Source of the DNA: Ryuthela nishihirai
Taxonomy: Eukaryota; Arthropoda; Arachnida; Araneae; Heptathelidae
NCBI GenBank assembly: GCA_038380435.1
Contig: JAWZYU010000010.1
Location: 48,270,135-48,334,134 of the forward strand
Direction of reading: 5' to 3'
Length of the DNA stretch: 64,000 bases
Shown: positions 1-10,744 of the stretch, piece after piece
Position numbering within the stretch: position 1 is the stretch's first letter
How the letters are laid out: the number at the start of each line of letters is the position of its first letter
The notes under the pieces: generated by a model
What the model saw: the letters and a program-made list of their open reading frames with translations, nothing else
What the model was told of the DNA's origin: nothing
Database searches by the model: none
Translations under genes and position numbers: made by a program

Positions 1-282
1 CTCTTAGAGTATGCACATGCAGGACTTGACATACTCCATAATTCTCTGACTGGCGTTATATAATGCATTATACAAAATCTCTTCTTCCATAAGCTGTTTT
101 GGAAGTGTAGCATTTGTTGCTTGTCAGCTTAAACGTGTTGGATATTCTTTATCAAAATGATGATTCAGCTATATAGCAGTAAAGAAAAGCTTAACAGCGC
201 TTCTTTAAAAATGTATCTCTGATTTTCCATACCAGCGGTCTGCAAATGTTTTAAGTTTGTTAACTCCTTATCATACTTAAGC
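1..282. other. Unassigned AT-rich sequence
   Basis: I recognise no gene, repeat or element ends here. It is the left edge of the window, so it may be part of something truncated. Confidence 0.5.
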
Positions 283-485
283 CGTCCCATGGCCGAGTGG
301 TTAGCGCGCTTGGCTATTGATCTAAGGGACCTAGGTTCGAGCCCGGATAAGGCATGGATGTATGTGTCGTTTTCCTGCTGAGGTCCTGCCATCCTCTCAG
401 ACCCTCTACTATGGCATATAAACTGACAGGCTCCTGTCAAACCTCTGTGGCAAGCAGCTGCTTAAGGGAGTGTTTATTTTTATTA
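283..485 (+). mobile_element. SINE-B copy (Ser/Leu-like tRNA head)
   Basis: The copy starts with a tRNA-like head at 283-355, with an A-box-like GGCCGAGTGGTTAG and a B-box-like GGTTCGAGCCC. A body of about 110 bp follows, containing the shared blocks GAGGTCCTGCCATCCTC and GGCAAGCAGCTGCTT. It ends in a T-rich TTTATTTTTATTA tail. The same head, body and tail recur at 10858, 26466, 32926, 40068 and 52110, so this is a dispersed tRNA-derived family and not a tRNA gene. No duplication was clear at its ends. Confidence 0.85.
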
Positions 486-775
486 TATCTTACTTATATA
501 GTGGGTTTCAAAATTGGGGAGCAACTTTGAGAGGATGAGACCTAGGGACGCAGGATTATCCAGGATAGATTTGCGGTAAAATTGAATTGATAATAATTCA
601 GAAAATAACAAAGATCGATTGTTTATATTCGCATGCTGCTTTTAAATCCACGATTCTTGTAGCTTCAGGATCACAACGTTCAATCAAAAGCTTTCTTCAG
701 TCATTGCATCTCTTGCACGATTTAAAGTTCAACATCACACACAGTAGCTTTTGGCTCTTGACAGTTGGCAAAATT

Positions 776-1094
776 GCCACGTTTGAGTTGCTTTGTCTGC
801 AAATTTTCTTTTTCTGCAAATTTTGAGTTTCTTTTTCTCTCCATTTCGAGTTGCTTTGTCTGCCCATTTTGAGTTACTCTGTCAGTCCATTCTTAGTTGC
901 TTTGTGGGTCCATTTGAGTTGCTTGTCTGCCTATTTTCAGTTGCTTTGACTGCCCATTTTCAGTTGCTTTGTCTGTCCATTTTTTAGTAGCTTTCCATGT
1001 CCATTTTTGATTAGCTTTCCATGTCCATTTTTGAGTAGCTTTCCATGTCCATTTTTGAGTAGCTTTCTATGTCCATTTTGAGCTACTTGTCTGC
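776..1094. repeat. Degenerate tandem repeat, about 26-29 bp unit
   Basis: About a dozen diverged copies of a unit like GAGTTGCTTTGTCTGCCCATTTT lie head to tail. The right half shifts to the variant GTAGCTTTCCATGTCCATTTTT, so two subtypes occupy two halves of the array. Long open frames on both strands here are products of the repeat and not genes. A related block lies at 2093-2262. Confidence 0.8.
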
Positions 1095-2092
1095 CAGGGT
1101 TGGCTCGTCCGTTAGGCCACCTGGGGCATTGCCCCCATCCCGTCAAAAAATCGCAAAAAATAATAAACGAATTTCAGATTTATATTCTTTATTTGTGATA
1201 TCTAAATAAACATGATATCGTTTTTTATTCATTTTGCAATCATTATTTACCGCGTTACGTAGACAATCACAGCATTTGCTTTGCGAATCATGATGCGCCT
1301 GCTGCTTTCGTATTGTCATACGAATTGTAACATTACGACCACCACCCGGAAGCTCAGCATTATCTATTGTAGCGATGACACAAATGCGCATGCGCTCAAA
1401 TAGAAAATCGCAGAACTGCAGCACCAGGCTCTGCTTTGTAGTGGCCTGACACTTCATCACCTGATTCTATCAAAGCAATCAAGAGCCGAAGGTCTTGTTG
1501 CTTAGTGAATATCTTCATTTGACTGTGGCAGGCTCAACAAGCCTAAACTTTCCTGAGGAGATTGAACTTTGTTGCCAACGTTTTATTTTGCAAAGGATAG
1601 ATGAAGAATTTAAAAACAACATTAGTCATGAAAATATAAAATGTGTTAAACATTTGATCCACAAGTGAATGCTAATAACAATATATTTTAGCATAACATT
1701 TCGTAAGCAATGTTTAGTTCAGTGGGATAAATAAATGTGTTTTTTTTACTTGCAACTTAAAGGTCTCGTTTGATCCCAGCAGCTTTCGTTATGGGTTGTT
1801 TTTTTTTCAGTAACTTTTGCGTAATTAATTTTTTAACCATTTCATTTTTACCAACTTACAGTGGAGGTGCAAATACTAAGTGAAGTAGAAAAGACAAGAA
1901 CACATTTCCGAGTTTTTTTTCTTTCCAAACTTTTTGTTAAATAATGCGTTTTGAGAATAGCTGAGAAAAAAGAACATGTGCATTATGAACCGTCTTATTA
2001 GTCCTGTTAGGTTCATTTCAATATCAGGCATCTTTAATTTTTTTTCCTACATCCAGGCCCTGCCTCTAGTAGTTAAAATTTATTCATGAGCC
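1095..2092. other. Unassigned AT-rich sequence
   Basis: No gene or element was recognised. The stretch has several T-rich runs (for example near 1740 and 1800) and lies between two blocks of the same degenerate repeat. Confidence 0.5.
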
Positions 2093-2262
2093 GCCACTGT
2101 TTTCTGCCCATTTTGAGTTACTTTGTCTACCCATTTTTCTGCCTAGAGTAGCCAAAATTTTAGTCAGAAGCCACCAGCGTTGTGTGCCTATTTTGAGTTG
2201 TTTTGGCTGCTCATTTTGAATTGCATTGTCTGATCGTTTTGAGTTGCTTTGTCTGTTCCGCC
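2093..2262. repeat. Second block of the TTTTGAGTTGCTTTGTCTG repeat
   Basis: About six diverged units (CATTTTGAGTTACTTTGTCT, CTATTTTGAGTTGTTTTGGC and similar) match the array at 776-1094. The two blocks are separated by 1 kb of unrelated sequence, so either an insertion split one array or the unit was duplicated locally. Confidence 0.7.
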
Positions 2263-2689
2263 ACATCCCAACAATTCACATTCCTTCACAGTACACATTT
2301 ATTTAGATGGGTAGATGAACAGCCAACTGGATTGTGATAAAATCTTTGCTAAGTTGAAGGAAGCCATTACAGAAAGCTTCGAAACTACTGATGCCGTACT
2401 CACCAGTTGTGTTTTTTAGTATTCTACCCCAATTTCCTTCCAGGCATAAAATAATAAATTTTTGTTTAGAATTAAATTACCACATGATATAACTAAATGA
2501 GCGTTAGGTACAATAAACATTAAATAAGTAATAGAGCATAGATGAAAAACCTCACACTTGCCAAATTATTAAAAACTGAATATGTATCATGACAATCATT
2601 GAAGTGAGTTTCATTACACCCTTAACAATCTTCTTTTAGTTGCAATAAGAACTTTCGTGGTTCAATTAACATTCATCGTGCCTTATGCA

Positions 2690-2820
2690 AGGTTCGACAT
2701 GAATTTTCATTTAAAGTGCGCCATCTGTTAATGGAATTGCAAAGTTAAAATGATTTTTGATGATTTTAAAATGATTTTCAACAAAGAGAAAGCGCCACCT
2801 TAAATGAAAACTCTGTGGTT
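2690..2820. mobile_element. Possible small inverted-repeat element
   Basis: TTTTCATTTAAAGTGCGCC near 2705 is an imperfect reverse complement of GCGCCACCTTAAATGAAAA near 2790-2808. The spacer of about 70 bp is AT-rich. The layout suits a short MITE, but no target-site duplication could be assigned. Confidence 0.35.
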
Positions 2821-3099
2821 CTTTCTATACAGCATAAAAACTAAAGTGATCAGATGTGTCCAGTTTTCGGGGACAGTTCCTGAATTTAAAAATCTGTCCC
2901 CGACGAATAAATATCCGCAGAATTTGCATTTAGATAGATTCTTTTTAATATTAAATTATCTCTATTGATCAACACATCTTTTACTAATAGAAAGTAGTGG
3001 CAACAATATTCTGAAAAAAAATCTGCCGGTATTGCAAGCGACTGAAATTTTCAGGCTAGATTTTTATAATGTAAGTCGTCAATTGTTAGCTGTCGAACT

Positions 3100-3215
3100 T
3101 AGAGTGACCAGAAGTCCTCTTTTTCAGGGACAGAATTCCCAATTCTTTTCAGGACAGAAAAGAATTGGAATTTTCAAAAGTCTCTGGATCTTTTCTTTTA
3201 AATCTAGCCACTCTA
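3100..3215. mobile_element. Short MITE-like element with 13-bp TIR
   Basis: The left end TAGAGTGACCAGA (3100-3112) and right end TCTAGCCACTCTA (3203-3215) are inverted repeats with two mismatches. The inside holds a smaller palindrome around CAGGACAG. Similar GTGATCAGATGT starts appear near 2844 and 13677, so related ends are dispersed. The superfamily is not clear. Confidence 0.45.
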
Positions 3216-4202
3216 ATGAAGACAGCTAATTGAAGAAAAACAATTCCTAACACCAACTAGAAGATTTCTGAGGACAACCGCAGACGTTGGTCTAATATTA
3301 AAAGAGAGTGAAAAAGAGAGATTGCTTTTCTAATTTTTAATACCTTAATATGCATGACCTAACACAGCGAAATTATTAAAACCTCTATGCATTTCTAGTT
3401 CAGAAGCATGAATGCTTACTCTATATGCACATAAATATTGGTTGCTTTTTATTAATTTCTGAACATTAAACACTGCTTCTGAACATTAAACCCATTTATG
3501 AGGGTCCGACTGAGGTTGGGTGGACCTCGGGCCCAGCGCAGAGAATACATACCACTCAGCCCCCAGTGCCCAAACAACTAATGAGCATGTGGTCAAGTCC
3601 CCCCCCCCGTGACGTCACAAGTATAAGATATACGTACCTTGAACCATACCCCAGAACAGTGCGATCGACCACAGACTTTGGTGAAGGAAGGCCAACATCT
3701 GTAGCGCACAATTCCGTTAGCCTTTAGCCAACGAGGAGCCTGGTAAAACCATCAGAAATTTAAGTTACTAATCACCCATTTTGGATCACTTCAAATATAG
3801 CAAGAGACCCACTGCATCCCCCTAGAGGCAGAACATTTTGCGATAAGATGTCGTTTCCTAACACTGAATTTGCAATATCAGTTTTCGAGGGTTTTGACCA
3901 TAGGAATGGCTATCTTAAGGACTATGAATTAGAGTGAGATGTACGGACCTTGGCTTCTCACTTTCTACACATGCTAACCATTCACTATCACCGTACTTCC
4001 TTGGAAAGAAAAGCAAGTGTTAGTAGCCCCACCAGTTGTGCTGAGTGCATGCTTACCTCGCTCGAAAGCTGATAACAGCTCGTGATCATTGGCGATAGTT
4101 AGAGTGCAGAGAAATTGGTCTTCCTCCATTTGTGCACCCCTTCGCCACATGAAACCAGTGTCGAAATATGGAGGATCGTCAATGAGCAAGTGATTAACGC
4201 GG
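3216..4202. other. Unassigned; CRE-like palindrome next to a C run
   Basis: No gene was recognised. At 3599-3608 there is a run of ten C directly followed by the palindrome GTGACGTCAC (3609-3618). The interval 3490-3780 is less AT-rich than its surroundings and could be part of an unrecognised element. Confidence 0.4.
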
Positions 4203-4615
4203 ATCTTGTGACTTCATCTGTTACTTCATAAAAGATATTGTGACTTCAGCTGTTACTTTCTAAAAGATATTGTGACTTCATCTGTTACTTCATAAAGATT
4301 ATTGTGACTTCATCTGTTACTTCATAAAGGATATTGTGACTTCATCTGTTACTTCATAAAGGATATTGTGACTTCATCTGTTACTTCATAAAGGATATTA
4401 TGACTTCAGTTGTTACTTCATAAAGGATATTTTGACTTCAGCTGTTACTTTCTAAAGGATATTGTGACTTCATCTGTTACTTCATAAAGAATATTGTGAC
4501 TTCATCTGTTACTTCATAAAGGATATTATGACTTCAGTTGTTACTTCATAAAGGATATTGTGAGTTCAGCTGTTTTTTCATAAAGGATATCGAAACTTCA
4601 CCTATTACATAAAAT
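4203..4615. repeat. 32-bp minisatellite, about 13 copies
   Basis: The unit contains ATATTGTGACTTCATCTG and TTACTTCATAAAGG and repeats about every 32 bp. Middle copies are nearly identical; the last units, from about 4560, carry more changes (GTTTTTTCAT, CGAAACTTCACC). Subtypes are distinguished by CATCTG, CAGTTG and CAGCTG, and these reappear in order, which suggests duplication of multi-unit blocks. Confidence 0.9.
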
Positions 4616-6613
4616 TTTTGGGTTCTTTTTACCTGTACCAGAGGACGATCAGGAAGAGTGTCCCATGAAATTTGAACCTGGAGGCACTAGTAATAGCTGT
4701 AGGAAGGCTCAGTGTCTCATTTACCTTAACATTAGAGTTTCGTTTAGTATTGTTAGTAGCAGTGTTAAAAATGGAGCGGACCAATCGCCATGGAACGAAC
4801 TTTTGCAGGTTCCCTTAGGTTCCCATCAGAAGAGCCCACGTTGTTTCTGCGCTTAATTCCCTGCCCTTGATTACTTGTCTCCATGCTGTTATGATTGGAT
4901 GCGAACTTGAGGCTCATCAACTGCCATGCCACCCATCCTCTGTGGATTCACGTTTAGTTCCAGCTAATCTGATGAATAGAGCCTAGGAGCTGGAAGAGAA
5001 TGCTCTCCACCATCACCTGTTGCTTCTCCTGCCACGTGGCACCGATGTTAGAAATGGCTAAGCCCTGGTAAATGCTTTGGACCAAATTGATGGCCTGAGC
5101 TTCTTTTTCCTGTACAGAACGTAACACAGTTGTAATGCGAGGTAATCCAGTTTGTGCTTTGCTCTTCTCCTCATTTAGTCTCGAAATCTGAATTAGAAAG
5201 TTTTAGCCCTGAGGCAACGGATGCACTGATAATTGAATCTCTCCCTTGTTTATGCAGTAATCCTGAAATGTTTAATAAATTATTTTTATTGAATTATTAT
5301 TTGTGTGGTTGTCCTGGTTGAATTCAGCATATTGCATTCCCCCGTTGGAGAAAGAGACAAAGAGGCTCACTGCCTCCCCAAATTGCGGCTACGGAGTTGT
5401 CCATGACGTCATGATATATGGCAGCCCGTAGAAATCACATGGCCTTTTTTTTTCACCCCTTTTCCCTCCTTTTTTATTTACCCTCTCTACACCAGCGCTT
5501 AGGTGGACTTTTTAGGAGGCCAAGTCTGTTGAAGTGTGTCATCAACTGTCTTTTTTAGCCTGGAATAAATTTATCTTTGCTATTTTAGTAAATTGTCAGA
5601 CTCCAGTAATCCTTTGAAGTAGCATTCTATATCCCCAGTGAACGATGTCTTGAGGGACTTCTTTCGATCGAAGAAGCATTTTTGCTTAGACCAGTGAGAC
5701 TTTGAAGCTCTGTGTTGTTCTTTTGTTTAAGACAATTGGACCCTATGGAAAAAAGATCGATTTAAGCAGAGCTTCTTCGCAATTCAAGAGACAGTCAAAT
5801 AGTACGGCTTTGTCATACTCCTTGTGCCACCGCGAGCGAGGCAAAATGACTGTCCCTTGCGTGTGAATCTTACTGAATTACTTAATAATAATTATCATAA
5901 CAGTTATTCTGTAGATCATGCTAATTATTATTGATGACTAAGTAATCTATAAGGAAAATACTAGTGGACTTTGTGGATAGATAAAGGGGAATCTCCAGCC
6001 ACCAAAACCCTAGGCAATTTTTCATCAAACGGTCTCTATATAGAGCAGCCATAACTTTTTTGGTGCACGGTATAGAGGAATAATCTCATTTTGGTCTATG
6101 TTCACGCCACCCACCCTCTGGGGAGGGTGCAACAGTTTTTATTTTCATGTTTAAAATGTTTCAACGCATGTTTCATTTTGTAATGTTCATTTACAGTAGT
6201 TATCTGTTTTAAATATTCTGCACTTTCAAAATGTTCGTATTCAATATTTATTATCATAAAAAATGTGTTGCCTCTGTATAAATCAGAGCCAGATTGTCAT
6301 GTCCCTCTAATTTAATTCTATTTATTTATTGATGTATTTTTATTGTATTTTATGATTGTAGATATTTTTATGTATTAAGTGTGTTCTTGAAGTGCTGGTG
6401 GGGGATGCGTGACTCATAGGATGTTGTTTTCGGGTCTAAAGCTGGATGCTTGCACGGAGATCAGTTCCAGAAGTCTTTTATGGCCGTATACCACTAGCCT
6501 GGGGAGCGAGGTCTGCGGACGAGGCGAGGGTGGGGGGATTGCAAGAACAGTTTTGGCGTGAGCTGTCGAACGAGGAAGTCGTTTTTCGATACCCCTTTCC
6601 CCCCCCCAATAGG
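4616..6613. other. Unassigned; possible retroelement remnants
   Basis: No open frame of note was found. AATAAA-type polyadenylation signals occur near 5270 and 5564. A second CRE-like palindrome, CATGACGTCATG, lies at 5402-5413. The mixed base composition and paired polyadenylation-like signals could mark remains of LTR elements or ends of transcripts, but I cannot delimit an LTR pair. Confidence 0.35.
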
Positions 6614-6821
6614 GGACTACCTTGTCGTGGTGGGGGGGCCTAGGGCCCAGCAAACCAGTCGAAGGCTGTGCTGACCGAATTGGTCCCCCGGTTGGACATA
6701 GCCAAGGCCAACTGAAGCTGACGATGCCACTGATTCCAATCTCGGATTTCGTTGAAGCAACACGTTTTTTTCAGCTCTCTCGAATTGTGGATATCTGCTC
6801 TCTGGATATAATTGATAGAAC
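6614..6821 (+). promoter_or_regulatory. Leader upstream of the Tx1-like ORF1
   Basis: A GC-rich leader starts with GGGGACTACCTTGTCGTGGT after a run of C and leads into the ORF at 6822. GGGGAC near 6613 can pair with GTCCCC near 6685. It is probably the 5' untranslated region of the retroelement. A structured RNA role is conceivable but I could not fit a known ribozyme fold. Confidence 0.35.
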
Positions 6822-7973
6822 ATGGATTATCAAAGTGATGTGCGATTACAACGTTCGTTTAGAGTGAAACACCCAGGACTTACCTTTGAATTTATTGTGC
6901 AACATATTGCGAACTCTGTGACTCCTGCTGAAATCGTCATTGCACAGCGCATCAACAAATCTACTACTATCTTCACTTTTGCGACCGAAAAAACTGCTGA
7001 TGCATTTGCTGTCGTCCCTCCCGGCTTCTTCAACGAGCACCCAGTGGAATGCACTCGACTGGGATTCCCAGTAAAGAAAATATCGATCTCCAAATTGCCT
7101 TTCTTTGTTACCAACAAAGCCATCGCCACTGCCTTGGAACCTTTTGGAACTGTAACTAGTGTAACTGACGAATACCTAGGATACCCGGGACTGGAATCCA
7201 TCCAATCGGGCACAAGGATAGTGCACATGGAAATGAAGAAAGCAATCCCCAACTTCCTCCACATAGAAAATTTCTCGGCCACAGTTTACTATCCTGGCAT
7301 ATCCTTACTCTGCAAATGGTGCAAGACTCCTGGCCACTTCATAAAGGACTGTCCTTCATTTCGAAATCGCTCCAAAATTACTTCTTCCCCACCTGCACCA
7401 ACTATCGACCTTCCAGCAGAAACCGATTCGACTGTCTCTATCCCTCTTTCACCTCAAAAATCTACTACACACGTAAGTACCTCCCTTTCTTCTCTTGATA
7501 CCTCGCCTACTCCCGCTCCCCAGATTAATGAGAGCGATGAAAAATCGCAACTAAAAAGGAAAAATCCCACCACCCCTCCCGATTCACCCCCTAATGATGA
7601 CCCACAAAAAAAACTAAAATCATCTGACATTATTGGCACATCAACACTTATTGACAACATACAAAATTATATCATTGACCACACTAGAATTCCCGAACCT
7701 ACACAAAAACAAGATGGCCCCGAATTTTTAGAAGCTTTCGAGGACCTTGTTGATATATTCAAATTCTTGGCAAATCCAAAAATAGCCACCTACGATTGGG
7801 ATTTACCCCCTGACCTTCTCGCACTCAAACGAACTCTATCGGGCACTGGCCTTATTCTACGTAAATTCCAAGACCTCTATCTAACGGCTTTAGAGAAATG
7901 TCCACAACAGAAATATTTCGATGTTTTTCACTACCTTCACATTGTCTTTAAACATTTCTCTCTCTTCAAATAA
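6822..7973 (+). CDS. Non-LTR retrotransposon ORF1 protein, Tx1-like, with CCHC zinc knuckle
   Basis: This is an uninterrupted 383-codon frame and the longest open frame on the plus strand. Residues about 1-165 look like the RRM-like region of Tx1-type ORF1 proteins, including GTRIVHMEMKK just before the knuckle. A CCHC knuckle C-x2-C-x4-H-x4-C (CKWCKTPGHFIKDC) lies near residues 162-175. Residues about 185-270 are a Ser/Thr/Pro-rich linker ending in a basic patch (QKKLKSS), and the last 110 residues appear helical. The known role of such proteins is to bind element RNA in a ribonucleoprotein particle with the ORF2 endonuclease/reverse transcriptase. No ORF2 follows, so this copy is 3'-deleted or belongs to an ORF1-only non-autonomous family. 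The first ATG after the leader was taken as the start. The class is inferred from motif layout only. Confidence 0.7.
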   Translation: MDYQSDVRLQRSFRVKHPGLTFEFIVQHIANSVTPAEIVIAQRINKSTTIFTFATEKTADAFAVVPPGFFNEHPVECTRLGFPVKKISISKLPFFVTNKAIATALEPFGTVTSVTDEYLGYPGLESIQSGTRIVHMEMKKAIPNFLHIENFSATVYYPGISLLCKWCKTPGHFIKDCPSFRNRSKITSSPPAPTIDLPAETDSTVSIPLSPQKSTTHVSTSLSSLDTSPTPAPQINESDEKSQLKRKNPTTPPDSPPNDDPQKKLKSSDIIGTSTLIDNIQNYIIDHTRIPEPTQKQDGPEFLEAFEDLVDIFKFLANPKIATYDWDLPPDLLALKRTLSGTGLILRKFQDLYLTALEKCPQQKYFDVFHYLHIVFKHFSLFK

Positions 7974-8640
7974 CTTCTGCTTTGGCCATTTTAATTTTTT
8001 TCTATTACTCTCTCCCTCTTCTATTCCAAATTTCGCTACTTACAATTCCTTTTCGATCTCGCTCGCTTCCAAATTGCCTCCATCTTGGATTCAGCGCTCA
8101 GCCAATACCAAAATTCCTGCATCCTCATTGGCTGAGACGATTTTGACTGGATCCAGCAGCTTGCTCTCGTTTTAGCTCAGCTCGGCAGCTTCAACACTCT
8201 CTAAACACAAATTATATCAACACATATTAATTATTTACACTTATTCCCCACTAAATTTAAATATTTACACTCTCTAGCACACACAAAACTCTCCTCACAT
8301 GAAAACGACGCTATTTACCATCTCTGGATCATTTTTAGATCTGCCTTCCTCCGTCCCTCTCTCGACCTCTACTCCAAATTTGCTCTTTTAATTTAGCACT
8401 CACCGATGACTTTGGCTCGTGGTCCTGATGATAAGTGGGCCGAGGCCCACTTTACAAATAGGACCAGGTCTACGATGGATGTGAAAGAAGACGATGCCAC
8501 TGACTGGTCGGAAGGCCGGTTGGATGGTGACGGTGTCTGAGGCCTCAACCTCAGGTGCTCTGGGTGAGCAGTTCGAGGGCTCTGCTGAACGGTCTGAGCC
8601 CGCCTAATAGGCACGAGCCCTCAAAAAAAGTCTGGGTCTT
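7974..8640. other. Sequence after the ORF1; no ORF2 present
   Basis: This stretch is AT- and pyrimidine-rich, with no endonuclease or reverse transcriptase motifs on either strand. From 8395 to 8640 the sequence is more GC-rich and ends near CCCTCAAAAAAAGTC. It may be the 3' untranslated part of the same retroelement or an unrelated repeat. Confidence 0.35.
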
Positions 8641-9494
8641 ACTAAGAGTCTCTACCCCGGACGCCGAGCGAACTTGGATCTATATATCCTTGTTCATGGC
8701 TAACCGGGGAATAGATTAAAGTTAGGTTTCTTCCGGTGGTCAGCTTTCCTTCTATAGGACTGCTGCCATGTGAGGCTGGGGTTGAGGTGGACCTATAGGG
8801 CGTATTCCTTGCCCCCGGCTCTAGATAGCACGGCTTTTCATAACTGGTAGTGTCGTATAGGCGGAATCGGGAATTGCCGTGGTTGCATAAGATCGCAACA
8901 AAAGAGAACCCGTCAAAAGAACGCCGACAGACTCGAACTAACCCTTGAAGGGAGAGTGCGATTCCAAAGGGAATCGAGATTCTTGGAGAATTTGATAACA
9001 GTCTAGTGGAGTCAGAGTGAACCACCGTGTAGGCAAAGGTCCAGAGTGAACCACAGTGTAGGCAAAGGTCCAGAGTGAACCACCGTGTAGGCAAAAATCC
9101 TTTTGCCGAGTTTGAGGTATGTAAAGAGAGAATTTGCAGAGTGTGCGATTCTCAACCTCATTATTAATGTTTGCAGCAGCAAAGGATCAGGGAGTTGAGC
9201 GCATCCCCAGCACTTGAGTGTATAAAGTGTAAATAAACTGTGTCATCCCTATCCAACTCTCGTGCAGTTAATTGATGGACCATTTTTATTCAACATTCAG
9301 CACAGCGAATATGAGGCGTACAGTGCTACGGGCGTGCAAAAACCCTTGAACCTATCTTTTCACCGAAGTGAGGGTGAAGATAAATCGAGTAATAATCGCA
9401 TCGTCCTCCGGCGACCACGACATTTGGCCCAGTCCCATCGCATTCCGAACAGGGAGAACATCACATTTGGTTCAGTCTCCCTAGATCGAATAGG
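8641..9494. other. Unassigned GC-richer stretch, possible LTR-like end
   Basis: No motif-bearing frame was found. TGTATAAAGTGTAAATAAACTG around 9218-9240 combines a TATA-like and an AATAAA signal, as seen near the R/U5 junction of LTRs. No matching second LTR is visible, so this is speculative. Confidence 0.3.
9012..9098. repeat. Three tandem copies of a 29-bp unit
   Basis: The unit AGAGTGAACCACCGTGTAGG plus CAAAGGTCC occurs three times in a row, with one base change in the middle copy (CACAGTG). Such near-identical copies indicate a recent local duplication. Confidence 0.85.
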
Positions 9495-9801
9495 GAGTCC
9501 GCAAAATTCCCCGTCCTGCCCACGGTCAGTAGGGGACACCGATGGACTTGGAAAGGCCGCCGTCCGTCGGATGGGACTGTAAGCCGTGGCCCCGTGTGCG
9601 GAAGAGCCATACCCTGTGCACGTTAAAGAACACGCTGGATGGCCTTGACGGGAGACTTCCATCTGTCTCCCAACAGCTGTTCCAGTGGGTACCCTCCCCC
9701 AACCTTCTCTGAGCCTTCGGGGTCCATTGGCCCCATGGCCATTTAGCCCATGGTGTGCAAAAAGGTGCCACTCAGAGGTAAAACAATCCAATCCAATCCA
9801 A
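9495..9801 (+). mobile_element. SINE-A copy, head missing
   Basis: This is the body of SINE-A from the GCCCACGGTCAGTAGGGGAC block to the tail. The tRNA-like head is absent, as expected for a 5'-truncated retroposed copy. The tail is AATCC-type repeats (CAATCCAATCCAATCCAAT), a variant of the AACCC tail of other copies. Confidence 0.85.
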
Positions 9802-9916
9802 TTGTAGGCACTTGCTTGGAAGTAACGCAAGGGAAGAGTTAAATATACCTGCTGAATAAGAGTGCATGGAGGTCATCAGATTCAAAACAATAGCTGCGCG
9901 AAATGAGAGTCAAGTC

Positions 9917-10110
9917 CAGGCGTCGGCAACCTATGACCCGCGGGTCACCAAGTGACCCATTTAATAATTTGAAGTGACCCACTTGAGTTCTGCAAATAAA
10001 GTATAATTTATTTTTATATATTATACTTTATTTGCGGAACTCAAGTGGGTCACTTGAAATTATTAAATGGGTCACTTGCTGACCCGTGGGTCATAGTTTG
10101 CCGACGCCTG
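9917..10110. mobile_element. 194-bp fold-back hAT-type MITE
   Basis: The whole element is a near-perfect palindrome with ends CAGGCGTCGGCAA and TTTGCCGACGCCTG. An exact 8-bp duplication GTCAAGTC flanks it at 9909-9916 and 10111-10118, as produced by hAT transposases. The interior carries the TGACCC/GGGTCA blocks in both arms around an AT-rich centre. It has no coding capacity. Confidence 0.92.
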
Positions 10111-10159
10111 GTCAAGTCCAATGCTTTCTGTGTTAAGTCGCCAAATTTAAAGAGGGCGT

Positions 10160-10500
10160 GTTAAGATCGTAAAGTTCAAGGTGGACATGGAAAGACAGTC
10201 AATTTCGAATGGTTTAGCGTAAAGAGCAAATTGTTCAAATATTGGAAACGAATACAGGATGTCATGTTCGATGAAGACCGTCGAATTAAATGGGGTCGTG
10301 TGAAGACTACCAAGTGCAATGTAGAGTCATAAAAACTGTCACGTTCAAAGGTGAGGACAAGTAAAAAGCTCCGCGTTCAATGGGATCAGTGTAAAGACCG
10401 TCGGGTTTAATTTAGGATATGAAATACCGTCAATTCAAACGTAACAGCGCTTAAAGAGTGACAAGTTCAATGAGGTACCCATGAAGACCGCCACTTTGAA
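10160..10500. repeat. Degenerate tandem repeat, about 35-45 bp unit
   Basis: Motifs resembling GTTCAATGGGGTC and TGAAGACCGTC recur about every 40 bp (for example near 10272, 10305, 10375, 10400 and 10480) with heavy divergence. This looks like an old tandem array. The unit length is variable and is my estimate. Confidence 0.55.
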
Positions 10501-10744
10501 ATACACCATAACATTGAATTTGATAGTATAGGAATATTATACAGTTCAATATTGTGGCGTGAAAATTATCCTATTCAGTGGTGGGTATGAATTGAATGAG
10601 TAAGAGAACCACTGAATTGAATAAAGTTGCGACCTTAATATATTTGACAGCTCCTTCATCGCAATAAAACCAACCGCTGCAAACAGCAAAACTGAATCAG
10701 AATCAAGGAAACCATTGATCCCACAGAGAATGTTACCTCTCCGT

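Noticed and set aside
283..355. tRNA genes at the heads of SINE-A and SINE-B
   Set aside because: Heads are followed by fixed SINE bodies, are repeated many times with decay, and have imperfect stems; treated as SINE promoters and not tRNA genes.
9120..9300. LTR of a gypsy-type element (TATA-like plus AATAAA)
   Set aside because: No second LTR, primer-binding site, polypurine tract or pol motif could be found nearby.
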